This document shows, piece after piece, positions 14,301-25,022 of a stretch of 64,000 nt of DNA (the stretch's first letter is position 1; every line of letters starts with the position of its first letter). The position numbers were made by a program, and so were the translations under genes. Source of the DNA: Motacilla alba alba. Lineage: Eukaryota; Chordata; Aves; Passeriformes; Motacillidae. Under the pieces are notes generated by a model, which saw nothing but the letters and a program-made list of their open reading frames with translations, did not search any database and was not told the origin of the DNA. The stretch is taken from contig NC_052018.1 of NCBI RefSeq assembly GCF_015832195.1, forward strand, positions 40,211,258-40,275,257, written 5' to 3'.

Positions 14301-14925
14301 TTTTACTTTGCAAAAAAATCCAGACTCTTTTTTGGCCTGATGTCATGTGACACAAGGGAATTTGACAAGGGATATAGGACATTTCACCAGTGTGACTTAG
14401 TGCAGAATGACTAAAACACTGCCATGGTGTTCATTCCATTTGAGTGCTCTTTGATAATCTCAAAAAGGGCAGAGTAGGACAGCAGTATGCACTCACCACC
14501 TCAGAGGTATGCACTGAGCTTTCAGTCCAGTTGCACGAATGCAGGCATTAAAGGTCATTGGAGATCCCAAAGGGTCATCCACCTGGCATCTAGCTGCCAG
14601 GCTAGAGGTCTGGTCAGCTCCATATATTCTGTATATTGCAGGCCAGCTCCATATGCAGCTTTATAAAGTCCATAATCAAAGCTCATGAAACATCACAACT
14701 TTCTCATCCTACTACAAATAACTGAGAAGGACTCATTGGTACTCCCGTTTAGGACCTAAGGCAGCAACACAAATGTGGACCTGATTTAGGTCTTAGAAAT
14801 GATAAATGGCTGTGTTTGTTCTATAACTTTGTCATTACTCGTTCCTCTATTAAGGACACTCAGGCAAACCTCTGTAAATCAAAGACATTATTATATTCAG
14901 CATAACAGACTATTACATATGGAAT
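11331..14925. other. Gene-free AT-rich DNA
   Basis: Apart from the hairpin at 11510 nothing is recognised. A homeodomain-type palindromic string, CTAATTAAACTATTTAATTAG (13870 region), stands alone. Frames on both strands at 12664-13427 have no known similarity. Confidence 0.55.
11510..11538. repeat. Perfect 11-bp inverted repeat with A-rich loop
   Basis: AGAAAGGCTTT (11510-11520) and AAAGCCTTTCT (11528-11538) are perfect reverse complements around a 7-A loop. A transcript of the plus strand would form a stable 11-bp stem. There is no long precursor arm like that of a microRNA, so it is annotated only as an inverted repeat. Confidence 0.85.
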
Positions 14926-15057
14926 AAGAGATGCCTGGGAATTATTTCCAGAATATGGTGTGAGAATCTTGAAATCTGTGCCACTGATCAGGGCAGACGG
15001 GTTTTGAATAGGTGATTTTTGAGGTCCCTTCCAACCCAAGCCATGTGACTCTATGGT
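14926..15057 (+). mobile_element. CR1 LINE, short 3'-end fragment
   Basis: This is about 130 bp of CR1 3' untranslated sequence on the plus strand. Diagnostic strings are GATCAGGGCAGACGG (14986-15000) and GAGGTCCCTTCCAACCCAAG (15021-15040). They are followed by a degenerate form of the terminal octamer (near GACTCTATGG). The piece is heavily 5'-truncated, as usual for CR1, and carries no coding sequence. It lies about 250 bp upstream of, and in the same orientation as, a CR1 5' half. Confidence 0.85.
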
Positions 15058-16138
15058 TGTGTTGACATAATTTTCAGTCAGGCCTTGAGAACCTTGGACT
15101 GTACCAATCTCTTTGCCACGGGCAAGATTGTCTAAGCATTTCAGTAGGTTTGAGTTTTGGTTTGTATTTTTTCCAGTATAGAACTCACGGTCAGATTTAA
15201 AGCTGCAGAATTTTAGGGTGTTTTTTGTCTTCTCATTAGCCTTGGATTAGCTTTGTCTCTGGGGTTTTGATTGTCAGTGATACCTGGGAAGGTAGAATGA
15301 AATTCAGTCAGTTCCCTCCTCATCATTTCAAGGATGGGTCAGTGGAGGACCACTGAGATAGGCAAAGGACCATCTGGAGCATTGCCCAGGGCAAATCAGC
15401 CAGCCCCACATATTACAACTACCTTTATAAAAGAAAAAAAAAAGGGTAACCATTGCAGTTCACTCAATTCTGAGAGGAATGGAAGGCCCAATACGCTGAC
15501 AGGACCCATCCCAAAGGGAAGTCTCCTGACTCCCTGGGGCCAAGGTAAGGGACATTACAAGCAAAGTCCCTGATCTGGTACAGCCCTCAGATCATTGCCC
15601 CCCATTAGTCCTTCAGGTTTGGAGTGATGGGGTTGAAGGAAGAAGTTCCAAGATGATTTAATAGGACTACAGGGTACTGGGGCATTTGGCCAAAGGAGGC
15701 GGTGCACAGATTGTGCTCTCAATTATTTCCATACTGTGGATGAATACAGTAAGAAATAGGAAAACTAGCCTGATTAATATATGGCTAAGAGGCTGGTGTC
15801 ATAGTTGGAAATTTGGGGGGTATTGGCCATGGGGCAGTTTACAGGGCACAAGGCCTGCTGATGACAAATTGGGTCCACCAGTCTCAGCAAAATAAAAGGA
15901 TTATGACCCACGAGCTGGTGGGGATGACTGAGAGGGTTTAAAACTAGGTTTGAAGGGCATACAGCCAGGCCCACTAGAGATGCATTTAGGTGTGGCTGGG
16001 CTGTGTCCAGGGCACCGATGCAAGCAGTATGGGCAATAAACATGATGAGTTGGAAACCACTGTGCAACAGGGAAGCTAGGATGGGAATACCATCATAGAA
16101 ATGTGGTGGAATGACTCAACTGGAATGCTACAACGGAT

Positions 16139-16860
16139 GGCTACAAGCTCTTTAGAAGAGATAGGTGGAGAGGGAGAGGCAGTGGGATGGTTCTTTACAC
16201 TAGTGATTGTTATGATTGTATTGAAATCAGTGACAATGATGACAAAGTTGAGTGCCTCTGTGTGAAGATCAGGGGGAAGGTCAGCAGGTTGGCTGATCTG
16301 GTAGGAATCTGTTACCCTTAACAAGAATGCACAAGGTGCACTCTGCAGCAGAGTGGAGACAGGAGGTTTCTAGAGTGTGTGGAAGATAACTGCCCCCCGA
16401 TAGCTAGTGACTGATCCTACCAGGGGATGTACCCTGCTAGATCTCTTGTGAACAGAGAAGGACTTGTGGGTGATATTGGAGGCTGTATTGGACACAGCAA
16501 TCACAAACCAATAGAGTTTTCAATACTTGGGGAAGTTAGAAGGGGTGGCAGCAGAACTGACACCTTGGGCTTCCAGCAAACAGATTTTGGCCTGTTTAGG
16601 AGATTGATTGACAGAGTCCTGTGGGAGTCACAGGACTCCTGGAGGGCAGAGGAGTTCAGGAAGGCTGCACATGATTCAAAAAGAAATTTTAAAGATATGG
16701 AAACAGGCTGTCCCCATGGGTCACAAGACAAGCCAGCAGCAGAAATGAATGGCCTGTTAAACAGAAAACTAGGGCTGAAACTCAGGGGAAAAAAGAAGAC
16801 TGTATCACCACTAGAAGGAGGGGCAGGTAGCTTGTGGGTACTACAGAGATGTTGCAAAGT
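16139..16860 (+). pseudogene. CR1 ORF2 endonuclease-domain pseudogene fragment
   Basis: This fragment would have encoded the target-nicking endonuclease of the CR1 retroposon. The N-terminal block (GYKLFRRDR, then ECLCVKIRGK and GICYP) is interrupted by an in-frame stop at about 16318. The next recognisable block resumes at FLECVEDN, implying an internal deletion of very roughly 100 bp compared with family members. After another stop, a 146-codon frame (16427-16867) carries NREGLVGDIGG, HSNHKPIEFSIL and DFGLFRRLIDR, the C-terminal endonuclease region and the start of the linker. The Asp of the Ser-Asp-His catalytic motif is Asn. The in-frame stops, deletion and catalytic change together make it non-functional. 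Comparison with CR1 consensus is from general family knowledge, not an alignment. Confidence 0.75.
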
Positions 16861-16986
16861 TAGGTAGGGAGAAAATCAGAAAGTACAACCTAGAACTTAA
16901 TTTGGCAGCTACAATTAAAGGCAACAGAAAAAAGTTTCTATAAATACATTGGCAGCAAAAGGAGGGCTAAGAAGCGGCTACATCTT

Positions 16987-17310
16987 TTGCTGGATACAGG
17001 GGGTAGCAAAGTTTCAGGGGATGTGGAAAAGGCTGAGGTGTTTAATGCTTTCATTGCCTCAGTCTTTTCTACCAAAAGCAGCTGTCCTCAAGATATCCAG
17101 CTCCCAGACCTGGAAGTTAGTGGCAGAGAGCTAAGTGAAGCCTCCATAACACAGGAAGAAATGGTTAGAGACCAGCTATGCCAATTAGACACACAACTCT
17201 ATGGGCCCAGATGGGATGCACCCAAGACAAATGAGGAAGATGGTGAAAGAGCTTGCCAAGCCACCTTCAATCATTTACCAGCAGTCCTGGCTAGCCAGAA
17301 AAGTCCCATT
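16987..17310 (+). pseudogene. CR1 ORF2 linker fragment between endonuclease and reverse transcriptase
   Basis: A reading frame shifted relative to the endonuclease part carries DVEKAEVFNAFIASVFSTK, then acidic residues, EEMV and a degenerate LDTQLYGPRWDAP segment. These correspond to the CR1 stretch in which nestling Leu-Asp and Gly-Pro-Asp-Gly motifs precede the polymerase. The Gly-Pro-Asp-Gly motif has degenerated to Gly-Pro-Arg-Trp-Asp. Similarity fades just after a motif resembling the 'SIIYQQSWL' area, at about 17.29-17.31 kb. No catalytic polymerase motif is present. Confidence 0.7.
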
Positions 17311-17315
17311 TGCAC

Positions 17316-20300
17316 AGGCAGGACTGCAAATCACCCAGCTGTATGCTTTGTATCTTTTGTAAGCTTGTAATGCAACGGTTCTTGAGAGTAGCAGGGATTT
17401 TTGTTCAGGGATGTGAGGACAATCATCACAACTTCTTCCTGACTGTGCATCTTGTGCATGATACTACCATTAGCTAGCCCCTCATGTGGAGGTAAGCACT
17501 CTCATATAATCTCTCCGTAGACATAGTGCTCTGAAATCATGTTTTCTGAGTGAGTTTTGGTTTTTTTTAGATAGCAAATTAGATATACTCTGGATGAAAG
17601 TCTCTTCTTCAGCATCCTATACCAGAAAATCAGGAAGAATAAGCATTATTCATTTGTAGCATACTGACTGCTTTAAACACTCCTTCCTTGATATGAATTC
17701 TAAGTTTTTGAAGCACCCTACATGCTTTAAGTGATGCTGTGTAAAAGTAATGCATTTGGATATTTAGGTTTCACTTTCATCATACTATTTTTAAAACCAA
17801 AATTGTTGTGGTTACACACTGCAAAATAAATTTTTTCAAAGACCCCATGTTTTGAACCAAGGTTTATCCAGGCAATTAGTGGGAGAACCAAAGTGCTGGA
17901 GACCCTCACCATTAGCTGTAATCACTCTGATGCTTCAGATTTGGGGACCCAAGAGCTAAATAGTCATTTTAGTCTAAGGATGAAGGTGGAGTTTATTTGC
18001 ACAATAAATTGGTAATTTTCCTTTTAAGCTGAATCCTGTTTGTGTTACTTGAGGTTTACCTATCATGTGGGCTTGCTTTTTGGTTACGGGAAAAATAAGA
18101 TTGGATTTTCAGAAACCTATGTAACAACTACTCATGTTCTCAGCACCATTTGGGTGGGTAACTTTGGTAACAATGTGTGGCAAAAGTTACCTAATTCTGA
18201 AAATAGAACGTATGAAAAATTGGAGATTTTTAGACAGATTTGTGTGCCAAATCTTTAAAAAAAAAAGAAAATAATAAATGAAAATGTTGTTGCAGTCTTC
18301 AATATAGAACTGTAAGGCAATGATATAAAGGGACATGCATGTTAATTGTGGTATAAATGGTATATTTAGTATGTATTATCTTGCTCTATAAGTTTCAGAA
18401 GGTTCAAGAAGCTTTGGGAAGGTGGTTATGGGTTTTTTTAAGAAAAACATTCTTTATTAAAAAGAGTATATAGAAAACCTGGCACATAATAAGAAATAGA
18501 AAAATACTGGCAGAAATACATGTTAGGGGCTAGCGGACTGTGTACAGTAAGCCAAGAGCAAAATGTAATCAGAAGTTGGATGCTGACATCCAGGAGGAGT
18601 GAAAAATGTTGAGATCTTCTCAAAAAATGACAAAAATCTTCTCTGAAAAACCAATTACAAATGCAAAGGTAAAAAGGAACACTCATTCTTCAATTTTTTT
18701 TCCTCCAAGCCTCCACAAAAATAACAAATCTATATATCTCACTTCAGTAAATATGTTATAACAAATATAATTTCTACTTCTTCATGACCATGCACTCTCT
18801 TTCTGCAGTATTTTTGTCTTCATACATCATGGTAGATACATCAGCTGAACAACAGGTAGGGATGACCAGAATCCTATGCCTTGTCTTGAAGATCACAACT
18901 CATTTTTATCTGGCAAAGTTGCAAATATTCTGACAATTTTTGTCAGTATAGAAGTGACAGAAGTACTGTTCTATAAATGTTACAAGAATTTGAGGATTTT
19001 AGAATGTATAAACATTTTCTTTTACAAATACAATCATCTAAGTTGGAAAAAAAGAGACCTAGGCATTTTCGTGTGTATGTATGAAACGCAATCTAAATGT
19101 GCAAATTCCATCCTGAGGATTTTAATTATATAAAAATTTTTATAGAGATCATATTGTATTTCTATTATTTTATCTTCCTTCTTACCAATTTATTTATATC
19201 AGAAAATATTAACAAGTTTTTCTTGGTTTTGCCATAACATACTCAAGCCACCAAACTAACCCCTACTGACTGTGATGAGCAGTTAAAATATAATCTTGGA
19301 TTTAACAAGGCGTTCTCATTAAAGAGTATGAACTTTTGTGAATAAGTGTTTATGAGACAGAGACAATAATGGAAAATCTTTTTGCTGTCTCACAAAAGAT
19401 GTTTTGTGTTTCTTAATTTCAGTAGTTTTTTGTTTTACAAGAAGTCAAAAATTCAGTATATAGAACTACTATCAATAAATAACTATGCTAAATATATGGA
19501 AGCAAAAGGTGGATGAAGCAGAATAATTATTACTTGTATATGAATTTTTCATGAGGAACAAAAATTACGGAAGTTGCCAGTTTTATGAAATCCATTACTA
19601 TATCCAAATTTGCTGTGATTCAGTCACATTTTCTTCAAAACTGTTGTTACAAAAATCATGTCCATAAATACATGGATTTATGCTACCCAAATAACAATGC
19701 TATATCTACCAAAAAAAAAAAATCACAACAAATACAATTTCATAACAAAAATAAAGCCTTTTTCTTATCCTTTCTCCTTGACCTGTGTGTTTCTCCTTCC
19801 ATTGCAGTGGATACAGAGGCATAGGTCAATACAGTGCTAGCACTTTTGTAAGGCAAGAATAACCAGTAACATAATCAGATGAACAGAAGAAAGTGAGTAG
19901 GATGGTGAAAGAGCTGTGCACATAGACACTACGCTTTGCTTTCAATATCCTTTAACTAAGTAGCAGACCTCTTGTGTATTTAAGCCAGGTCACTGATAGT
20001 CTCTGATCTAAACTGAACCAGTGACCTAAGTGTGAAAAGCTGAGGGGGCCACTGCTGACAATACAACTTGGAGATTCAGACATCAGGATAATGTGTTGGA
20101 TAATATGGCCTTCTTTAACATCATAGGGTCAACAGTAGTCCAACCAATGTCTCTATTTTAGAAACCAATTCCACTTTGAGAGTAGCACTGCTTAAAAGAC
20201 AAAATTAAGTGTTTCTTTATAGTGATTATATTTGGTCTTCTCAAAGAATTGAGGGGCAAACATGTTTAATTAATAGCATTTTTAAGAAAGTATTTTTCCT

Positions 20301-21228
20301 CTTCTTTCTAAGTGGATTGGATCCAGAAAGCACAGTTACACCCAAGGGATCACACTGCTTTGATTTATGGGTGCTTTTATACAGCAGGCAATCCTCCCAA
20401 TCAGGAGAAACCATTGTGATTTTTATGATTTACAAAATAATGAAACAAAACTGAACAGCGCATAGGCAACATGCAAACTGTTATCTTCATGCCTTACTTC
20501 CTCCCCCTATCCCTGAGAAGTGCTAGAAAAGGGACTTTTTCTTTTCCCAACAACTATATCCCTGTCAAAGCAATAGCTTCATTAATTAACCACTGTTTTA
20601 GGGAAGAGGGGAATAGCAGACTCTACTGCTTAGTGCCCACCAATGAATTTATCACTCCAGCTTTTTGGTTCTTGCATTTGTGTTCTGGTAACCTTTGCTT
20701 TTACTTATATATATGTATGAAGAGCAATAGGGCTGGATATGTCTTTCCTCAAAAATGCTGTCTGGTAGAATCACTTCTCCTTGAGGATTGTGGTAATATT
20801 GCACAGAGAGTACATAGTTACTTAGTAATTTCCAAGGGATAGAAGCAGAACCAGGAATACTTAAATGCAAACTTGTCTTGCAGTGCACTTCATAATCTAT
20901 TCTTTTGAATAGGATTCCAGAAAATTTATGCAGCACCTGGAGTGTTAAATACTTTGATCTACTCCAGGGAAGGTTAAAAAATGAGGAACAATGTGAAAAT
21001 CTAAACATTAATATAATAAAGGCCAGTCCTCAAGACATATTGAAATTAATACAATGCCAAACAAACCCAAAATATTGAGGCAAAGTTGCAGCCAGGATGT
21101 GTATGCTTGGGCTTGCATACAGTGCTCAAGAGCTCTGATTTCAAAGATAAGGATTGGAGTAAGAGCATACTTTATATAATACACAAAAAGACAAATTATT
21201 TTCATGTGAGAAACTATTTAATACTCAG
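17316..21228. other. Gene-free AT-rich DNA between CR1 copies
   Basis: No RT part or 3' end of the upstream CR1 half appears in this interval. No other repeat is recognised. The 123-codon frame at 20471-20842 and its antisense partner are unexplained but show no domain. Confidence 0.55.
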
Positions 21229-21593
21229 AACTGGAGAAGAGGAGACTGAGGGGAGACCACCTTTCACTACAAAGCTTCCTCCCAAGTGGAAGAAGAGGGG
21301 CAGACACTGTTCTCTTCTTTCTGGTGACCAGTGACAGGACATGAGGAAATAGCCTGAAGTTGTGTCAAGGGAGGTTTAGGTTGGATATTAGAAAAACTCT
21401 AATTCTTCATCCAGAGCGTGGTTCAGCACTGCAATGGTCACAGCACCAAGCCTGACAGAGTTCAAGAAGCATTTGGGCAATACCCTTGGGCATGTGGAGC
21501 GACTCCTAGGGTGTCCTGTGCAGGCCCAGGAGTTCAACTCCGTGATCCTCATGGGGCCCTTCCAGTTCTGCATATTCTGTGATTCTGTGATTC
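21229..21593 (+). mobile_element. CR1 LINE, 3' fragment ending in two ATTCTGTG octamers
   Basis: About 365 bp of CR1 3' region lies on the plus strand. It begins within the end of ORF2 (CTGGAGAAGAGGAGACTGAGG, 21231 on) and runs through the 3' untranslated region. It ends in the CR1 hallmark, a short tandem octamer: ATTCTGTG at 21574-21581, ATTCTGTG at 21582-21589, then a partial copy. A conserved CCCTTCCAG motif stands shortly before. A 127-codon open frame overlapping it has no known role and is chance within the untranslated region. Confidence 0.9.
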
Positions 21594-21890
21594 AGGAGTA
21601 CTCATGTTGCTGCCTACACCTCCTCTTACAAGGCCAAATAGCCCAGCCAGCTGAAGGCCATGTCCTGAAGTCCTTCACCCTTTGTGCAGATCTCTCCAAT
21701 GTCTCAATACTGAACAATCTGAGGATCTCCCAGCAGAACCCTAGAGAGGGGTGGAACTTCCTATTCAATGGACTGCTGTGGGTGCTGGAGCGCTCGAACT
21801 TTCTCATGAGCTCTTAAAAGTACATCCTGACAATGAGATAAGTTTTATACCATACTTCTCTCCCACCCCCCAAGTTTTCCAGAGCACTTT

Positions 21891-22298
21891 TAGAATCATT
21901 TAGGTTGGAAAAGACCTGTCCAAGAGTTAACTAACCTTGTCCCTGACTGTCATGTCTAACCTTGTCCCTGACTGTCATGTCACATCTTTAAATACCTCCA
22001 GCAATGATGACTCCACCACTTCTCTGGCCAGCCTGTTCCAATGCTTGACAATCCTTTTGGTAGAAGAAATATTTCCCAATATCCAGTTTAAACCTCCTCT
22101 GATGCAGCTTGAGTCCATTTCCTCTTCTCCTATCACTTTTTACTTGGGAGAAGAGACCAACCCCCACCTTTGTCCCAACCTCCTTTCAGAATAAGATTCC
22201 CCTCTGAGCCTGCTGTTCTCCAGGGTAAGCAACCTCAGCTTCCTCAGCTACTTCTCATATCACTTGTTCTCTACACCCTTCACCAGCTTCATTGCTCA
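21891..22298 (-). mobile_element. CR1 LINE, 3' fragment on the minus strand
   Basis: Reading the minus strand gives the end of CR1 ORF2 and its 3' untranslated region. The plus strand shows TAGAATCATTTAGGTTGGAA (21891-21910), the complement of a CR1 terminus, then the complement of the 'truncated-copy' 3' body, with TCTCCAGGGTAAGCAACCTC at 22217-22236. A 25-bp unit is tandemly duplicated inside it (21931-21980). Similarity fades near 22.3 kb. The fragment faces the neighbouring plus-strand CR1 3' end with about 300 bp between them. Confidence 0.85.
21931..21980. repeat. Perfect 25-bp tandem duplication inside a CR1 copy
   Basis: Bases 21931-21955 and 21956-21980 are identical, starting CTAACCTTGTCC and ending TGTCATGT. 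CR1 relatives have the unit once, so this is a local duplication after insertion, probably by replication slippage. Confidence 0.9.
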
Positions 22299-24392
22299 TT
22301 GATCATATTTAGTCTGCCCCAGCAAAATCTGTCTCTAGAGTGAAAAAGTGAGCTGGCTTCTGCAACCAACCCAGATCAGGAATGCAGCTTTTCATGTATG
22401 CAGTCCTGAAGGTATTTGGGCACAAGGTATCTTAAAGGCCTTTGACTCACTTTTTGAATTGGGGTGGGAGAAATGGACAAGTATCTTCAAGCACTGTTTG
22501 CTAGTCACGCACTGTAAGAAAAGTAATTGCCACAACTCAGTCTCTCTCAGGCTGTTGTAAATTGTGTTCTCCCTCTCTTCATTCAGCAGACCAGAACTGA
22601 CACAAGCTGTGGAAGACCATGCTCATGCAGTTTTGCACCAACTGAATCCCTATTATTGCAACAGTGTTTAAGGCTTTATTAATCTTATCACCCTCAGCCC
22701 CAGTTGATTTTTTTTTCTCCCTTTGAAAACTCTAAGAAGACTTCTCAGCCTCTCATCAGGGTGATTTAAAAAGAAATAGCTTCTTAATTTATGGACATTT
22801 CTAGTCATTGGAAAACTTCATATATGATCAAGCCCAAATGCTAATTTATGTTCCTTGGTCTCAAACTGAGAAAATACCAAGAACTTCGGCTCTGCTGCTT
22901 CAAGGAGTGACCATATGATGATGACCAGTATTTGTACAACCAGTCCTTAGAAAAAGCCACAGAACTATGCCAATGACCATTCTTTGTTGCTGATAGGATT
23001 GGTTGTTTCCTTCAGAACATCTTGGAATGTTCAAGAGCTAGTAGAGCAAGTAGGATAGATGCATGTCCAAGCATTGCTTTGAAAATGAACAAACTTAAAA
23101 AGCTTATGGTCCAACCAAGTATTACAGACAGGTCTTGTGTACATCTGAGGAAAGAAAAGCTGAAAGACAGAGCAGAGTAAAATTGTCTGTGAAGACTACA
23201 AGGAGAAACATGAGAAACACTCATTTGATATGAGTGTCTGGGATGAAAAAATCAAAGTTAATTTCAGTGGAATTTTTTATAAGTAAGATGATGAGGGTTT
23301 TTTGATTTTCATTCTTTGCAGGTCACCTCAGAATTAAGGGTGAAGACTTAAGGGTGGAAGTCTTTCCACTGCAATTTAATCTTAGAAAAAACAAAAATAA
23401 GACCACCTAAGGAAAGGGAGAATTCTTGCTGAATTCTCAATCTACTGATTGAGATGGATTTTGCCTTTCACCTAGCCTCTTTATATCTACTATTGCTCAA
23501 AGCAGTATTTTTGTTCTTTTGAGGCTCCATTTCTTTTGCTGACTTTCAGCCTGAAAATACATATTTGGTTTGATTTCTAACATGCACAATTTCTTGCCTT
23601 CATCAGGTCTGACTTTGAGAAACTATCAAGGAAACAGTCTTGTTTCTAGTCAAAGAGGAAAAATGAACTTTCCTAATTACATTGACAATACTGCATAGAT
23701 TTAAGTACTAGGAGTAATACAGTAATGAAAGTTATCCTACATGTGTAACTCATCTCTGAAGAATTTAAAGGGACAAACCACCAGTGGGCTTTCTGACTGC
23801 AGACTGGCATGAGGTGAATATGTTTACTGGCTTTTGCTATATTATTTATTCAGCTTAGAATTTTTTTTCTGGTGCTCAGATTCAGAAAAGGTCTTCTCCT
23901 TTAGCTTTGTATGAAGGACAAATTATTTTGAAGATTTTAAGTAGCAAACATAAAGATTTAAACAAGTCTGACGTTCCCTTTTGGAACAATCTTAAGATTG
24001 TTTGAAGTGAGAAATCCTATGGTTTGCCTTAAGCTTTCCAAGTTAATTTTAACATAAATCTATGCCTACACTGAAGAAACAAGTAGTCTGGAATGCAGAG
24101 TGGATCTAGTTATTATCCTACAAACAAAAATGTCTATTTCTGTATAGTATGAAATATATCCTATCAGGGAAATATTTCTTGAGTGGAAATCCTTTTTATT
24201 GATGCTCCTTCCTTTTGCAGTTTTGCTCTCTGATCACAGAATAACTTTTTAAACTGTAAACTAGGTGTAATCTAGGAGCTTAGTAGGTGAGAGAATCATA
24301 CCTGTGATTAGATTTAAAGATTACATGTGTAATAATGTCTGTTTTTAGAAAAGTAATGCTGAAGAGTTAAATGTGTGAGTGGGATTGATAAA
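22299..24392. other. Gene-free AT-rich DNA
   Basis: The stretch holds the 18-bp palindrome at 23985 and otherwise nothing recognisable. The first 250 bp may include badly eroded CR1 sequence that I could not confirm. Confidence 0.5.
23985..24002. repeat. Perfect 18-bp palindrome
   Basis: AACAATCTT is followed directly by its reverse complement AAGATTGTT. The site is isolated, with no second copy or gene nearby. Confidence 0.85.
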
Positions 24393-25022
24393 ATCATAGA
24401 ATGGTTTGGGACAGCAGAAAGCTAAAACATTATCACATTCCAACGCTCCCTGCCAAAGCAGAGACACCTTCTACTAGACCAAGTTGCTCAAATTCCTATT
24501 CAACGTGATATTAAAAACCTCCAGGCATGGAATACCCACAGCTTTTCTGGGCAGCCTCTTCTAGTGCCTAAACACTCTCATAGTGAAGAACTTCTTTCTT
24601 ATGTCTAATCTGAACCTGCCCTCTTTCAGACTGATTCCATTCACGGCCTCATTTTCTCACTACCTGACCTTGTAAAAAGTCCCTCTCCAGGTTTCTTGTG
24701 AGCTCCCTTCAGCTGCTGGAAAGTTGCAGTCAGGGCACCCCAAAGCTTTCTCTTTTTCAGGCTGAACAGTCCCAGCTGTCTCAGCCTGTCTTCAAAGGAG
24801 AGGCTCCAGCCCTGTGATCATCTTTGTGGCCCCGCCCTGGACTCTCTCAAGCAGGTCCAAGTCTTTCCTGTGCTGGAGACCCCAAAGCCAGACACAGTAC
24901 TGCAGGTAGGCTCTCAGTGGCGTAGTGGAGTAGAGGAGCAGAATCCCCTCCCTCTCCCTGCTGGCCACTCTGCTTTAGGAGCAGCCCAGGATACAATTGG
25001 CTCTCTGGGCTGGAAACGCATG
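24393..25022 (-). mobile_element. CR1 LINE, 630-bp 3' fragment on the minus strand
   Basis: The plus strand begins ATCATAGAATGGTTTGGG, the complement of the CR1 3' terminus. It continues through the complement of the 3' untranslated region (GGCATGGAATACCCACAGC, near 24525) and the end of ORF2 (complement of the C-terminal region, TCTCAGCCTGTCTTCAAAGG near 24778). It stops near GGGCTGGAAACGCA (about 25020). The 5' truncation is typical. Moderate divergence and the lack of long open frames show that it is inactive. Confidence 0.9.

Larger units (their letters stand above)
15310..17315 (+). mobile_element. CR1 LINE, 5' half (5' region plus endonuclease part of ORF2), decayed
   Basis: This is about 2 kb of plus-strand CR1 retroposon, recognised by family resemblance. 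The order is the 5' region (to about 16.05 kb), the apurinic-type endonuclease part of ORF2, then the linker toward the reverse transcriptase. In one frame the residues GYKLFRRDR (from 16139), FLECVEDN (from 16364) and NREGLVGD (from 16451) follow CR1 order. The frame has stops and later shifts. The piece just upstream of FLECVEDN, which normally holds the VGDFN motif, is missing. The catalytic Ser-Asp-His motif reads Ser-Asn-His (codon 16499-16501, AAT). Similarity ends near 17.3 kb, before the reverse transcriptase, so the RT and 3' end are absent. This is odd, because CR1 copies normally lose the 5' end. The element is dead. Confidence 0.85.

Noticed and set aside
21434..21817. 127-codon plus-strand open frame
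   Set aside because: It runs from CR1 3' untranslated sequence into unrelated DNA, so it is not a gene.
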